Assembly (NCBI RefSeq): GCF_029945705.1
Contig: NZ_JAQSDC010000012.1
Location: 1 to 40,652 of the forward strand
Direction of reading: 5' to 3'
Length of the DNA: 40,652 nucleotides
DNA from: Methylotenera sp.
GTDB taxonomy: Bacteria > Pseudomonadota > Gammaproteobacteria > Burkholderiales > Methylophilaceae
The first letter of the stretch is position 1. Each line of letters begins with the position of its first letter. The notes under the pieces were generated by a model, which searched no databases, was not told the origin of the DNA, and saw only the letters and a list, made by a program, of their open reading frames with translations. Positions 1 through 8,358 of the stretch are shown piece after piece. The translations under genes and the position numbers were made by a program.

Positions 1-41
1 TAAAACTACACTCGCTGCGTTGCTCTGTCAGCGAGGTGCGC

Positions 42-69
42 ATTCTACAGGGGTTAACCAAATGGTCAA
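42..69 (-). promoter_or_regulatory. Strong sigma70 promoter of rRNA-operon type, reading out of the window
   Basis: On the minus strand the -35 hexamer TTGACC (64-69) is followed after 16 bases by the -10 hexamer TAGAAT (42-47), and then by a GC-rich discriminator GCGCACC. This is the usual build of stringently controlled rRNA promoters. It lies just after the tyrS stop and points toward base 1. In Pseudomonas aeruginosa tyrZ lies directly upstream of a 16S rRNA gene, so I infer that an rRNA operon starts just left of the window. The promoter elements are seen directly; the rRNA target is inference. Confidence 0.6.
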
Positions 70-85
70 GCCAGAAGCGCCACTG

Positions 86-1300
86 TTACAAAATAATTAC
101 ATTTGCAAACTTACGCTTACCTACTTGCGCCACTACTGTTAGCCCTTTGGACAACTGTAAGTTTCTATCTGTCACTTTATCGCTATTCAATTTCACGCCG
201 CCTTGCTCAATGGCACGATAGGCTTCTGAGGTGCTTTCTACCAAACCAGCAAGTTTGAGTAGCTGCGCAATGCCGACATTTTCACCTTCTATGTTGATAG
301 AAACTTCTGGTACGTCATCTGGGATTCCGCCTTTGGCACGCGTTTGAAAATCAGCCAAGGCTTTTTCTGCGTCCGCTTTACTATGGAAGCGTGCGACGAT
401 TTCTTGCGCAAAACCTACTTTAATATTGCGTGGATTTTCACCCGCAGCCACCTGAGCTTTCCATTGTGCAATGGTTTCCAAGCTCTCAAATGAAAGCAAC
501 TCAATATAACGCCACATCAATTCGTCTGATATAGACATGATTTTTGCGAAGATAACTTCGGGCGCTTCGGCGATACCTATATAGTTGCCAAGTGACTTGG
601 ACATTTTATTGACGCCATCTAAACCCTCTAACAAGGGCATGGTCAGCACGCACTGTTGAGACATACCCGCTTGCTTTTGTAGCTCACGGCCCATTAAGAG
701 ATTGAATTTTTGGTCGGTACCGCCCAGTTCAACATCCGCCTTCAGTGCCACGGAGTCATAGCCTTGTAATAGTGGATACATAAACTCATGTATCGCAATC
801 GGCTGATTGCTTTTGAAGCGCTTAGTAAAATCATCACGCTCCAACATACGCGCTACGGTGTGACTAGCGGCAAGCTTCAACATGCCTGCTGCACCTAGCT
901 CATTGAGCCATTTAGAGTTAAAAACCACTTCGGTTTGTTCTGGTTTAAGTATCTTAAACACTTGTGCGGCGTATGACTTAGCATTCTCTTGCACTTGCTC
1001 TGCAGTTAAGGGTGGGCGCGTAGTACTTTTGCCTGTTGGGTCGCCTATCATGCCAGTGAAATCGCCAATCAAGAATAAGACTTGATGACCAAGCTCTTGA
1101 AATTGACGTAGCTTATTAATGAGTACGGTATGACCCAAATGCAAATCAGGCGCTGTAGGGTCAAATCCTGCTTTAATTCTAAGCGGCTGACCTTTTTTTA
1201 GCTTTTCTATTAGCTCAGCTTCTATTAACAACTCATCCGCACCACGTTTAATCACGGCTAGCTGTTTTTGTATATCTGCACTTACGGTGTCTATAGTCAC
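86..1300 (-). CDS. tyrS: Tyrosyl-tRNA synthetase
   Basis: This is a class I aminoacyl-tRNA synthetase that charges tRNA-Tyr in the cytoplasm. The 404-residue protein has the HIGH-type motif HLGH at 54-57, the GGTDQKFN tyrosine-pocket motif near 193-200 and KMSKS at 232-236. A C-terminal S4-type RNA-binding region follows (about 340-404). The HLGH/KMSKS pair marks the TyrZ-like branch rather than the classical E. coli type. The start is GTG (1298-1300), preceded by AAGGA at a suitable distance. The gene diverges from the M23 peptidase gene, and its 3' end abuts an rRNA-type promoter. I am confident of the function. Confidence 0.96.
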   Translation of the reverse strand: MTIDTVSADIQKQLAVIKRGADELLIEAELIEKLKKGQPLRIKAGFDPTAPDLHLGHTVLINKLRQFQELGHQVLFLIGDFTGMIGDPTGKSTTRPPLTAEQVQENAKSYAAQVFKILKPEQTEVVFNSKWLNELGAAGMLKLAASHTVARMLERDDFTKRFKSNQPIAIHEFMYPLLQGYDSVALKADVELGGTDQKFNLLMGRELQKQAGMSQQCVLTMPLLEGLDGVNKMSKSLGNYIGIAEAPEVIFAKIMSISDELMWRYIELLSFESLETIAQWKAQVAAGENPRNIKVGFAQEIVARFHSKADAEKALADFQTRAKGGIPDDVPEVSINIEGENVGIAQLLKLAGLVESTSEAYRAIEQGGVKLNSDKVTDRNLQLSKGLTVVAQVGKRKFANVIIL

Positions 1301-1417
1301 TTAAATTACGTCCTTAATCTTTACTGTAAGCGATTAACATTTACAGTTCATTTACTTGTTCTAATTGAGTTTTCTGTTATTATCCAAAGTCGTATTAACC
1401 CTTTTAAAGGTCAGCCC

Positions 1418-2812
1418 GTGGATATTAACGAGCCTAATCAACATCACGCTGAATTTAATTATTCAACCAAACAGAATTTAATACCAGCTTATGAGCAAAG
1501 CGCTATTTTAGCGCAAATCGCCGATAAAGCTGAGCGCAAGCTTAAATTGCGCTGGATTTTAGCTATTTCTTGTCTACCATTATTTGGCATTTACGCTGCT
1601 TTTGGTATTGCGCCACAAACGATGACCAGCACTATCGCGACAGCGACCGTGGTTGAAGAGATTGCCCTGCCTGATGTAGCAAACACTCAAGCAAGTATTG
1701 CTGAACAACATTTTTGGTATAAAGATCATGTACGCCGCGATGATACATTGAACAATCTATTGTCTCGCTTAAACGTTCATAACCGAGATGCAATTAACTT
1801 TATACGTAGCGATGCTGTTGCCAGCGAAATCACCTCTGCTTTAAAACCTAGCCATAACATGGAAGCACAAACGGATGGTGATGGTAATTTGATTTCATTG
1901 GAGTATCAATTAGATACTGACCAGTTTATTAATGTGACTCAAACACCTTCTGGCTATAGCGCCAGCAAAGTCACTCACAAGCTAGAAAGTCGCCCAATTT
2001 TAAAATCAGCAAAAATCAAAAGCTCCTTGTTTGGCGCAACTGATGACGCCAACATTCCGGATAGCGTAGCGATACAAGTAGCTGAAATGTTTGAAAGCCA
2101 AATTGACTTTAATACAGATTTGCGTCGTGGTGATCACTTCAACGTAATTTACGAAGGTAGCTACGATGAAGGTGAGCTGGTAAAAACTGGTGATGTGTTG
2201 GCCGCTGAATTTGTGAACAATGGTAAGACATACCAAGCCGTTGGTTATCGTGATGCAACAGGTGAAATGCAATATTACACACCTGATGGCAAAAGCCTGC
2301 ATAAATCGTTTTTACGTTCACCGTTAGAGTTTACGCGCGTCAGCTCCAGCTTCAGTACGGGTCGTTTTCACCCGATTTTGCAACGCATCAAAGCACATCA
2401 AGGTGTTGATTTAGCTGCACCTACAGGCACTCGCGTTAAAGCTTCTGGAGATGCTATTGTTGATTTCGTTGGTCAAAAAGGCGGCTATGGCAACGTCATT
2501 GTCCTGAAACATGAAAATGGCGTCAGCACAGTGTATGGTCATTTATCACGCTTTGCTGATGGTTTACACAGAGGCGAAAAAGTTGCACAAGGCGATGTGA
2601 TTGGCTTTGTGGGAATGACGGGCTTAGCCACTGGGCCTCATCTACATTATGAGTTTATGGTCAATGGTGAACATAGAGACCCTATGACAGTGGCTTTACC
2701 TAAGGCTGACCCAATTACAGGTCAGAATAAAGTTGCATTTGATGCCATTAGCCGTGAATTAACTGCGCAAATAGATTTGCTTGGAAACAGCAATATTGCC
2801 GCACTAGAATAA
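1418..2812 (+). CDS. M23 (LytM) family murein endopeptidase, MepM-like
   Basis: This is a membrane-anchored periplasmic peptidoglycan hydrolase that probably cuts peptide cross-links during cell growth. I chose GTG at 1418 (464 residues) because AAAGG precedes it and the longer open frame has no plausible N-terminus and overlaps the tyrS start. One transmembrane segment is at about residues 46-66. An OapA/Csd3-like region follows, with the LytM metalloprotease domain at the C-terminus. Zinc-ligand and catalytic motifs are visible: HQGVD near 327-331, GHL near 374-376 and HLH near 408-410. All expected ligands are present, so it should be an active enzyme. It sits 28 bases before anmK, which joins peptidoglycan cutting to recycling; the same pair is adjacent in Pseudomonas. 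Confidence 0.92.
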   Translation: MDINEPNQHHAEFNYSTKQNLIPAYEQSAILAQIADKAERKLKLRWILAISCLPLFGIYAAFGIAPQTMTSTIATATVVEEIALPDVANTQASIAEQHFWYKDHVRRDDTLNNLLSRLNVHNRDAINFIRSDAVASEITSALKPSHNMEAQTDGDGNLISLEYQLDTDQFINVTQTPSGYSASKVTHKLESRPILKSAKIKSSLFGATDDANIPDSVAIQVAEMFESQIDFNTDLRRGDHFNVIYEGSYDEGELVKTGDVLAAEFVNNGKTYQAVGYRDATGEMQYYTPDGKSLHKSFLRSPLEFTRVSSSFSTGRFHPILQRIKAHQGVDLAAPTGTRVKASGDAIVDFVGQKGGYGNVIVLKHENGVSTVYGHLSRFADGLHRGEKVAQGDVIGFVGMTGLATGPHLHYEFMVNGEHRDPMTVALPKADPITGQNKVAFDAISRELTAQIDLLGNSNIAALE

Positions 2813-2840
2813 TCAAGCTTAATAACTCACTCTAAATATC

Positions 2841-3941
2841 ATGGCTGGCGCACTTTTCATTGGGCTGATGTCTGGCACCAGCCTTGATGGGGTAGATGTT
2901 GCGCTAGTCGAATTTCAAAGCACAGTCCAGCCCAATGTGTTGCAAACACACTTTTTAGCCTACCCTCCTGAACTTCGCACGCAAGTTTTAGCACTACAAC
3001 ACCCAACAGAAAATGAACTAGAAGCTACCGCGCTACTGGCGAATACATTAGCCACGCTCTATGCTGATGCGGTCAATCAATTGTTAACTATCGCAACACT
3101 CTCTTCCGATAGGATTTCTGCTATAGGCTGTCATGGACAAACCATACGACACAGACCAGAGCTGGGATTTACCCTACAAATTGGCAATCCAGCGCTGCTT
3201 GCCGAACTAACAGGTATCACTGTAGTTGCCGACTTTAGAAGTCGAGACATTGCCGCTGGCGGCCAAGGCGCGCCTTTAGTGCCCGCCTTTCATCAAGCAA
3301 TATTTGCACATCCCCAACTCAACCGCGCAATTATCAATATCGGTGGTATTGCCAATATCACCTACCTTGCCAGCAACAGCGACCTAATCGGCTTTGATTC
3401 TGGCCCAGGCAATATGCTGCTTGATGCGTGGATTAAGCAGCATAAAAACTTAAACTATGATGCCAATGGCGCATGGGCTAGTACGGGAAAGCTAATCGCT
3501 CCCTTATTATCAGACATGCTCGCCGAGCCTTACCTAGCATTAACGCCACCTAAAAGTACAGGACGAGACTTGTTTAACGATGCATGGCTTGCTGAACATT
3601 TGGTAGATAAGCACTATTCCCCTGAAGATGTTGCATTTACTTTAGTCTCGTTTACAGCTCACACTATTCATCATGCACTTTTACAGCACTGTCGCGACGT
3701 TGATGAAGTTTATATATGCGGTGGCGGTGCGCACAATGCATTGTTAATACAGCAATTACAAAGCTTATTAGGTGAGATAAAAATAGAAACTACGAATGCA
3801 CTTGGTATCGGGGTAGATTGGGTAGAGGCAATTGCCTTCGCATGGTTAGCTAAACTCTGCCTTAACCAGCAAACAGCCAGCTTGCCCAAAGTGACTGGCG
3901 CAAAAGGTGCGCGGATATTGGGTGCTATCTATCAGCACTAA
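2841..3941 (+). CDS. anmK: Anhydro-N-acetylmuramic acid kinase
   Basis: The enzyme phosphorylates and opens 1,6-anhydro-MurNAc to MurNAc-6-phosphate, a cytoplasmic step of peptidoglycan recycling. The 366-residue length is usual for the family. The N-terminal ATP-binding signature GLMSGTSLDGVD lies at 8-19, followed by GCHGQT, by GGQGAPLVPAFH, and by a GGIANIT/GFDSGPGN block and GGGAHN near the C-terminus, as in the ASKHA kinase fold. It follows the M23 peptidase gene closely and is probably co-transcribed with it. No obvious ribosome-binding site precedes the ATG, which suggests translation coupled to the upstream gene. Confidence 0.95.
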   Translation: MAGALFIGLMSGTSLDGVDVALVEFQSTVQPNVLQTHFLAYPPELRTQVLALQHPTENELEATALLANTLATLYADAVNQLLTIATLSSDRISAIGCHGQTIRHRPELGFTLQIGNPALLAELTGITVVADFRSRDIAAGGQGAPLVPAFHQAIFAHPQLNRAIINIGGIANITYLASNSDLIGFDSGPGNMLLDAWIKQHKNLNYDANGAWASTGKLIAPLLSDMLAEPYLALTPPKSTGRDLFNDAWLAEHLVDKHYSPEDVAFTLVSFTAHTIHHALLQHCRDVDEVYICGGGAHNALLIQQLQSLLGEIKIETTNALGIGVDWVEAIAFAWLAKLCLNQQTASLPKVTGAKGARILGAIYQH

Positions 3942-3991
3942 TTAGCGATTAAGATTTAATTTACGTCAATCTTCTTGTAATTTAGCTAGGT

Positions 3992-4027
3992 TTGATTAAG
4001 CAATTATGCAACGCTATAAAGTATAAT
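3992..4027 (+). promoter_or_regulatory. Probable gltA promoter
   Basis: TTGATT (3992-3997) is followed after 17 bases by TATAAA (4015-4020). A second TATAAT hexamer overlaps just downstream (4022-4027). This is the only good sigma70 match in the 123-base gap between anmK and gltA, and it sits 38 bases before the gltA ATG. The elements are seen directly; use as a promoter is inferred. Confidence 0.45.
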
Positions 4028-4064
4028 TAATTTAACTCTAAACTAACCTACAAGGCGCGCCAAC

Positions 4065-5360
4065 ATGACGAAACCGACCAAAGCCACCCTTACATTTAAT
4101 AACGGTTCACCCCCTATAGAATTGCCAATTCTGTCTGGCACTCTTGGTAACGATGTTATCGATATTCGCAGCCTAGGTAAACACGGTGTATTCACATATG
4201 ACCCTGGCTTTTTGTCTACCGCTGCCTGCAACTCAAACATTACTTTTATTGATGGTGAAGAAGGTCTACTTTACTATCGCGGCTATCCGATTGAGCAGTT
4301 AGCCGAACATTGCAACTTCATGGAAGTTTCATACCTGCTACTTCACGGCGAGCTTCCAAATGCTACACAAACAAAAGAGTTTACTGACACAATCAGTGGC
4401 AGCACCATGCTACATGATCAGCTAAGTAATATCTTTCGTGGCTTCAGGCGAGACGCTCACCCAATGGCGGTCATGGTTGGTGTAGTAGGCTCGCTCTCTG
4501 CTTTCTATTTTGATGCAATGGATATTCGTGACGCGAAACATCGTGAGATTTCTGCGCATAGATTATTGGCAAAAGTACCAACTATTGCGGCTTGGAGCTA
4601 TAAATACAACCTTGGCCAGCCTTTTATGTACCCGCAAAATCATCTTAACTATGCTGAAAACTTCATGCATATGATGTTTGCCACGCCATGTGAAACCTAT
4701 GTCCCTAACCCTGTGCTAGCCAAAGCATTTGAGCGTATTTTAATTCTGCATGCTGACCATGAACAAAATGCCTCCACCTCAACAGTAAGGTTGGTTGGCT
4801 CAAGCGGCGCCAATCCATTCGCCTGTATTTCTGCGGGAATTGCCTCGCTATGGGGCCCGGCTCATGGTGGCGCAAACGAAGCCACACTCAAAATGCTAGA
4901 GGAAATTGGAGATGTTTCACGTATAGGCGAGTTTATTAAACGTGCCAAAGACAAAACTGACACCTTCCGCTTAATGGGCTTTGGACATCGTGTTTATCGC
5001 AATATGGACCCACGCGCAAAAATTATGCGCACCACTTGCCATGAAGTGCTGGATGAGCTTGGCTTGCACGATGACCCTATGTTTAAATTGGCGATGGAAC
5101 TAGAGAAAATTGCACTCGAAGATGAATACTTCGTTTCACGCAAACTTTATCCAAATGTGGACTTCTATAGCGGTATTGTGATGCGTGCGATGGGAATTCC
5201 TAATTCTATGTTCACTGCGATTTTTGCTTTAGCCAGAACTGCAGGCTGGATTGCGCAATGGTCTGAGATGATTTCAGATGATGAACACAAAATCGGCAGA
5301 CCGCGTCAGCTCTACAAAGGAAGTTTACGTAGAGATTTAGTCCCTATGGACAAACGTTAA
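4065..5360 (+). CDS. gltA: Citrate synthase (type II, hexameric)
   Basis: The enzyme condenses oxaloacetate and acetyl-CoA to citrate, the entry step of the TCA cycle. The 431-residue protein has the length and the extra N-terminal beta region of the NADH-sensitive Gram-negative type. Catalytic motifs are clear: [10 protein letters not shown] and [14 protein letters not shown] supply the two histidines, and PNVDFYSG supplies the aspartate. AAGG stands about 10 bases before the ATG. It appears to be a single-gene unit, with its own promoter upstream and a stem-loop downstream. In a methylotroph the gene would supply biosynthesis more than energy; that last point is inference. Confidence 0.96.
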   Translation: MTKPTKATLTFNNGSPPIELPILSGTLGNDVIDIRSLGKHGVFTYDPGFLSTAACNSNITFIDGEEGLLYYRGYPIEQLAEHCNFMEVSYLLLHGELPNATQTKEFTDTISGSTMLHDQLSNIFRGFRRDAHPMAVMVGVVGSLSAFYFDAMDIRDAKHREISAHRLLAKVPTIAAWSYKYNLGQPFMYPQNHLNYAENFMHMMFATPCETYVPNPVLAKAFERILILHADHEQNASTSTVRLVGSSGANPFACISAGIASLWGPAHGGANEATLKMLEEIGDVSRIGEFIKRAKDKTDTFRLMGFGHRVYRNMDPRAKIMRTTCHEVLDELGLHDDPMFKLAMELEKIALEDEYFVSRKLYPNVDFYSGIVMRAMGIPNSMFTAIFALARTAGWIAQWSEMISDDEHKIGRPRQLYKGSLRRDLVPMDKR

Positions 5361-5370
5361 TCCATACTTT

Positions 5371-5410
5371 GACATGGCGACTGTAAGCAAACACTTGTAG
5401 TCGCTATGTC
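5371..5410 (+). terminator. Stem-loop downstream of gltA
   Basis: Arms 5371-5382 and 5399-5410 pair over 12 positions, with one G-U pair, around a 16-base loop. No real U-run follows, only TTAACTAAATT, so this is either a weak terminator or an mRNA 3'-end stabiliser. It also lies 46 bases before the next gene and could influence it. Confidence 0.4.
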
Positions 5411-5455
5411 TTAACTAAATTGAACCTTTAATTTTCTTTAACTATCCTACATTGC

Positions 5456-5851
5456 ATGTTAAAACGTTTTTCACATATTGCTATTTACCTACTACTGGTT
5501 TTAATACCATTACAAAGCATCGCTGCGGCAAACATGCTTGTATGTAATAGCATGATGACTATGGATAAAGTCGGTGAGAAATCGCAAATGATGCCGTGCC
5601 ATGAACAAATGAACAGCACAGCATCAAATAATACAAATCAAAAACATGACAGCGATGCCAGCAGTAAATATAAAGATGCCTGCAAAGCCAACTGCTCTCA
5701 ATGCGCTAGTATGTGTGCAATGGCTGCTTTGCCTAGCCATTTGGAATCTACCGCTTTAGAAACCTCATCACAAACGTTTAGCTTGGCGCACCAAGCTTAC
5801 GCCTCAATCACGCTCCCCAACCTGCAACGCCCGCCCATACGCCTTTCTTAG
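5456..5851 (+). CDS. Secreted Cys/Met/His-rich protein, candidate metal binder
   Basis: I do not recognise a named family; the layout resembles small DUF2946-like proteins found near copper genes. The 131-residue product begins with a basic and hydrophobic signal peptide (about 1-24, cut after AAA or AAAN). The mature part has six cysteines (30, 48, 76, 80, 83, 87). Four of them form a CxxxCxxCxxxC cluster, with many Met and His residues (SMMTM, SQMMPCHEQM) and a flexible Ser/Asn/Asp linker between. Such composition suits Cu(I) or another soft metal. No clear ribosome-binding site precedes the ATG. A strong hairpin terminator follows, so this gene can be expressed apart from the outer-membrane gene downstream. 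Function is inferred. Confidence 0.75.
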   Translation: MLKRFSHIAIYLLLVLIPLQSIAAANMLVCNSMMTMDKVGEKSQMMPCHEQMNSTASNNTNQKHDSDASSKYKDACKANCSQCASMCAMAALPSHLESTALETSSQTFSLAHQAYASITLPNLQRPPIRLS

Positions 5852-5862
5852 ATGACGCCTTG

Positions 5863-5897
5863 TCACGCCTGTAGCATTGTTATAGGCGTGATTTTTT
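5863..5897 (+). terminator. Rho-independent terminator inside the metal cassette
   Basis: An 11-bp stem (5863-5873 with 5881-5891, one G-U pair) encloses a 7-base loop and runs into six T residues. It falls between the Cys-rich protein gene and the outer-membrane protein gene, so it should end or attenuate transcription from the first gene. Confidence 0.75.
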
Positions 5898-5921
5898 AGC
5901 TATTCGTAAGAAAGGACAATC

Positions 5922-6593
5922 ATGTTTGTCAAACCATTAAGCGTAATAATGCCTTGCTTGGCAATTTTACTGAGCTATCAATCCACCGAAGCTGCACCTA
6001 TGGGATTTAGTGAATCCACCATGGCAATGGGTGATTTTAATAATAACTGGCGTGAAGCATTTATCAACTATGCCATTACGCCACGTGATGCATTTGGCGT
6101 GAGCGCGACCTATATGCGCGCTGATGACAAGACCAAAACGCGCACTTTAGAAGAGCTTACTTATACGCGCTTACTGAAACGCTGGAATATGCCGCATGCC
6201 CAAGCCAACCTATGGTTCATGGGTGGGCTTGGTATGCTACAAGGTGAGGACAAACAAGCAGGTAACGACCAAAGTTTTGACGAAATAATGGTCACCCCTG
6301 GGGTGCAGTTTGATTATGAAACCACTCGCGTTTACCTTGCCGCAACGCATCGATTCTATCGTGCATCAGACATTAACCATGATTACAGCGCGGTACGTGC
6401 TGGTTTTTCATTTTATGAGACTGAGTATGACAGAACCCAGCCTTGGTTCATTGTGGAAGCGCGCAATATGAACGGCCTATCTGAGAAAATTGAAATCACA
6501 CCCATGCTGCGTTTCATTAACAAAAACTTCTTTATTGAGGCTGGCGTGAATAACTCGCGCGAACCACGATTTAACTTTATGTATATTTTTTAA
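5922..6593 (+). CDS. Putative outer-membrane beta-barrel protein of the metal cassette
   Basis: No named family is recognised. The 223-residue product has a signal peptide (about 1-24, STEA/APMG). Its body is rich in alternating aromatic and polar strands (for example VYLAATHRFYR and NFFIEAGVNNSREPRFNFMYIF), and it ends in an aromatic residue, F, as outer-membrane barrels do. AAGAAAGGA stands just before the ATG, a strong ribosome-binding site. It lies 33 bases upstream of the MerP-like gene on the same strand and is probably co-transcribed with it and the MerT-like gene. A role as a porin or surface receptor for the metal is plausible but unproven; a structural barrel of another purpose is possible. 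Confidence 0.7.
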   Translation: MFVKPLSVIMPCLAILLSYQSTEAAPMGFSESTMAMGDFNNNWREAFINYAITPRDAFGVSATYMRADDKTKTRTLEELTYTRLLKRWNMPHAQANLWFMGGLGMLQGEDKQAGNDQSFDEIMVTPGVQFDYETTRVYLAATHRFYRASDINHDYSAVRAGFSFYETEYDRTQPWFIVEARNMNGLSEKIEITPMLRFINKNFFIEAGVNNSREPRFNFMYIF

Positions 6594-6626
6594 AACATTC
6601 AAAACAACTAGTTAAGGATTTTTATC

Positions 6627-6971
6627 ATGAAAAAACTATTATTCACTTCACTCATTTTATCAACGTTATTAAGTAATGTCGCTTTTGCTACACAAACCAT
6701 TAAAGCCAATGTTAACGGAATGGTGTGTGCGTTCTGTGCGCAAGGGATTGAGAAAAAAATGCGCGCACTTTCGCAAACTAAAGATGTGTATGTTAATTTA
6801 AAACAGCGTGTTGTTGCAGTGGAGCTTAAGGACGGCCAAACCTTATCTAATGACACCGTAAAAGATTTGATTAAAGATGCGGGCTATGAAGTCACTTCTA
6901 TCGAAGTTAGTGAGCATCCTATCGCGCAGATTAAAGCGGGCTATGAAACCATGGAAAAGGAGAAAAAGTAA
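6627..6971 (+). CDS. MerP-like periplasmic heavy-metal-associated (HMA) domain protein
   Basis: The 114-residue product has a signal peptide (about 1-21, cut after VAFA), so it acts in the periplasm. A single HMA ferredoxin-like fold follows. The metal site is GMVCAFC (31-37; Cys34 and Cys37), where MerP has GMTCxxC. The C-terminal tail of about 20 residues is charged and extends past the usual domain. AAGGA precedes the ATG. The stop codon abuts the start of the MerT-like gene exactly (6971/6972), so the two are translationally linked. By analogy it would pass a soft metal ion to or from the partner membrane protein. Whether the ion is Cu, Hg or another cannot be told from sequence. Confidence 0.85.
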   Translation: MKKLLFTSLILSTLLSNVAFATQTIKANVNGMVCAFCAQGIEKKMRALSQTKDVYVNLKQRVVAVELKDGQTLSNDTVKDLIKDAGYEVTSIEVSEHPIAQIKAGYETMEKEKK

Positions 6972-7373
6972 ATGGGAGTAAATAGCGCAGATGAAATGAA
7001 CAGCCTCAAACAAAGTAAAGCGGCATCTGTATTATCACTATTTACTAGTGGTGGTACCTTGATATGCTGCGCACTACCTGCCTTACTGGTTGGCATAGGC
7101 GCTGGCGCAGCAATGTCAACCTTGGTATCGAACATACCGCAGCTTGTTTGGTTTTCAGAACATAAGCTCGGTGTATTTACCTTTGCTGCATTGATGTTAA
7201 TTATTTCAGGCATCATGCAGTGGCGAGCAAGAAGCTTGCCTTGTCCAGTAGATCCAGCATTAGCTGCAACTTGTATAGCAACACGTAAAACTTCGTTTAG
7301 AGTTTACTTATTCTCTGTATTGATATTTTTAGTAGGTGGATTCTTTGCATTTATTGCACCGCTGATTTTTTAA
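6972..7373 (+). CDS. MerT-like three-helix membrane metal transporter
   Basis: The 133-residue product has three predicted membrane helices (about 27-52, 66-84 and 110-131). Helix 1 carries a vicinal Cys32-Cys33 pair in a GGTLICCALPALL context, and the loop between helices 2 and 3 carries Cys91 and Cys101. This is the arrangement known for the mercuric transporter MerT: a Cys pair in helix 1 and two Cys in the inter-helix loop. The gene directly follows the MerP-like gene with no gap. No merA, merB or merR is nearby, so mercury reduction is not indicated. A copper or other soft-metal role fits the Met/Cys-rich partner. A strong bidirectional terminator ends the unit. Confidence 0.75.
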   Translation: MGVNSADEMNSLKQSKAASVLSLFTSGGTLICCALPALLVGIGAGAAMSTLVSNIPQLVWFSEHKLGVFTFAALMLIISGIMQWRARSLPCPVDPALAATCIATRKTSFRVYLFSVLIFLVGGFFAFIAPLIF

Positions 7374-7392
7374 ATACGCTGATTATGGCAAC

Positions 7393-7422
7393 AAAAAAGC
7401 CAAGCATCCGCTTGGCTTTTTT
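7393..7422. terminator. Bidirectional terminator between the MerT-like gene and erpA
   Basis: A perfect 13-bp stem (7393-7405 with 7410-7422) with loop ATCC has A6 on one side and T6 on the other. It can therefore stop transcripts from both convergent units. Confidence 0.9.
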
Positions 7423-7443
7423 ATTAACAACTACAACTTATCA

Positions 7444-7818
7444 TTAAACTGAGAATGATGATCCACAACCGCAAGTTGTCGTCGCCTGTGGGTTACGAAT
7501 GACAAATTGTGAACCCTGTAAGCTATCTTGATAGTCAATTTCAGCACCCATCAAATACTGCAGGCTCATTGGATCAATCAATAGTGTCACGGTGTCTTTT
7601 TGCACTTGTGTATCATCGTCATTCACTTCTTCTTCAAAAGTAAATCCGTATTGAAAACCTGAACAGCCGCCGCCACTCACGAATACGCGCAGTTTAAGAT
7701 CTGGAGAACCCTCTTCTTCAATCAGCTCTTTCACTTTTTTCGCAGCATTGTCAGTAAACACTAGTGGTGCTGGCATTTCACCTAAGTCTAAATTTTGTAC
7801 ATCAGTTACTGTATTCAT
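7444..7818 (-). CDS. erpA: Iron-sulfur cluster insertion protein ErpA
   Basis: This is an A-type carrier that delivers [Fe-S] clusters to apo-enzymes in the cytoplasm. The 124-residue protein has the three conserved cysteines: Cys52 in GGGCSGF, and Cys116 and Cys118 in the C-terminal CGCG motif. TAGGAG precedes the ATG at a good distance. The gene follows the bactofilin gene on the minus strand after about 90 bases that contain promoter-like elements and a perfect palindrome, so it may have its own control. The link to argC and bactofilin is also found in Pseudomonas. Confidence 0.93.
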   Translation of the reverse strand: MNTVTDVQNLDLGEMPAPLVFTDNAAKKVKELIEEEGSPDLKLRVFVSGGGCSGFQYGFTFEEEVNDDDTQVQKDTVTLLIDPMSLQYLMGAEIDYQDSLQGSQFVIRNPQATTTCGCGSSFSV

Positions 7819-7850
7819 TACGTACTCCTAAATTTCTTAATAAAATCATT

Positions 7851-7888
7851 TATAGATCTATAGTGCTACTGTGCGGTAGCAAGGTCAA
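7851..7888 (-). promoter_or_regulatory. Possible erpA promoter with overlapping palindrome
   Basis: On the minus strand TTGACC (7883-7888) is followed after 17 bases by CACTAT (7860-7865). A perfect 12-bp palindrome TATAGATCTATA (7851-7862) overlaps the -10 region, and a short GCTAC/GTAGC repeat lies in the spacer. This could be an operator for a redox or iron regulator, but I do not recognise a known site. Confidence 0.35.
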
Positions 7889-7907
7889 TCAATATTTAAA
7901 ATCAATC

Positions 7908-8300
7908 TTAACTCACACTGGCATCTTGCTCTTGGGCACTCTCACCTAAATAGACTAACTTACCTTCAATCACCGCACCTGTGTGCATTTCTAAGGATTT
8001 ATAGTAAACGTCGCCAGTAATATGCGCTTTGGGTTGCAGCTCAATAAACTGGCCAGATCTTACTGGCCCAGTCACTTTGCCATTGATTACAATTTTAGAG
8101 GCGCTTACCGCACCTTCAATAGTGCCATGCTCACTGAGTATTAGTGTACTCGGACTAGCAATTGGTTCACTGACCTTACCGCGAATCACACCATCAATAC
8201 GCAAGCCGCCAGAAAAATGAATGTCACCTTCTATACGTGTATCCGCACCAATAAGGGTATCTATGCTATTTTGAATGCGATTGCTTTTTTTAAAAAACAT
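7908..8300 (-). CDS. Bactofilin family cytoskeletal protein
   Basis: Bactofilins are beta-helical proteins that polymerise without nucleotide and position cell-wall or pole-associated machinery. The 130-residue product shows the typical DUF583 core (about 15-115), with short repeated beta turns such as GADTRIEGDIHFSG, IDGVIRGKV and GAVIEGKLVYLG. Both the N-terminal tail (MFFKKSNRIQNS) and the C-terminal tail are short and polar. It follows the gene for a membrane coiled-coil protein by about 60 bases. That neighbour and the M23 peptidase nearby fit a cell-envelope role, but the specific job is unknown. Confidence 0.9.
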   Translation of the reverse strand: MFFKKSNRIQNSIDTLIGADTRIEGDIHFSGGLRIDGVIRGKVSEPIASPSTLILSEHGTIEGAVSASKIVINGKVTGPVRSGQFIELQPKAHITGDVYYKSLEMHTGAVIEGKLVYLGESAQEQDASVS

Positions 8301-8358
8301 TTAATTTCCTATTTTAATTCAATAGCTTGATCCTAATCTTGCCAAGTCAACTAGGTGT

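Noticed and set aside
1268-1417. Upstream extension of the M23 peptidase reading frame
   Set aside because: It overlaps the tyrS 5' end, has no ribosome-binding site and a non-homologous sequence; GTG at 1418 with AAAGG is better.
3950-3982. AAGATT/AATCTT inverted repeat after anmK
   Set aside because: Only 6 bp, AT-rich and without a T-run; not a credible terminator.
6608-6856. Minus-strand 82-residue frame opposite the MerP-like gene
   Set aside because: Shadow of a gene with clear signal peptide and HMA motif on the plus strand.
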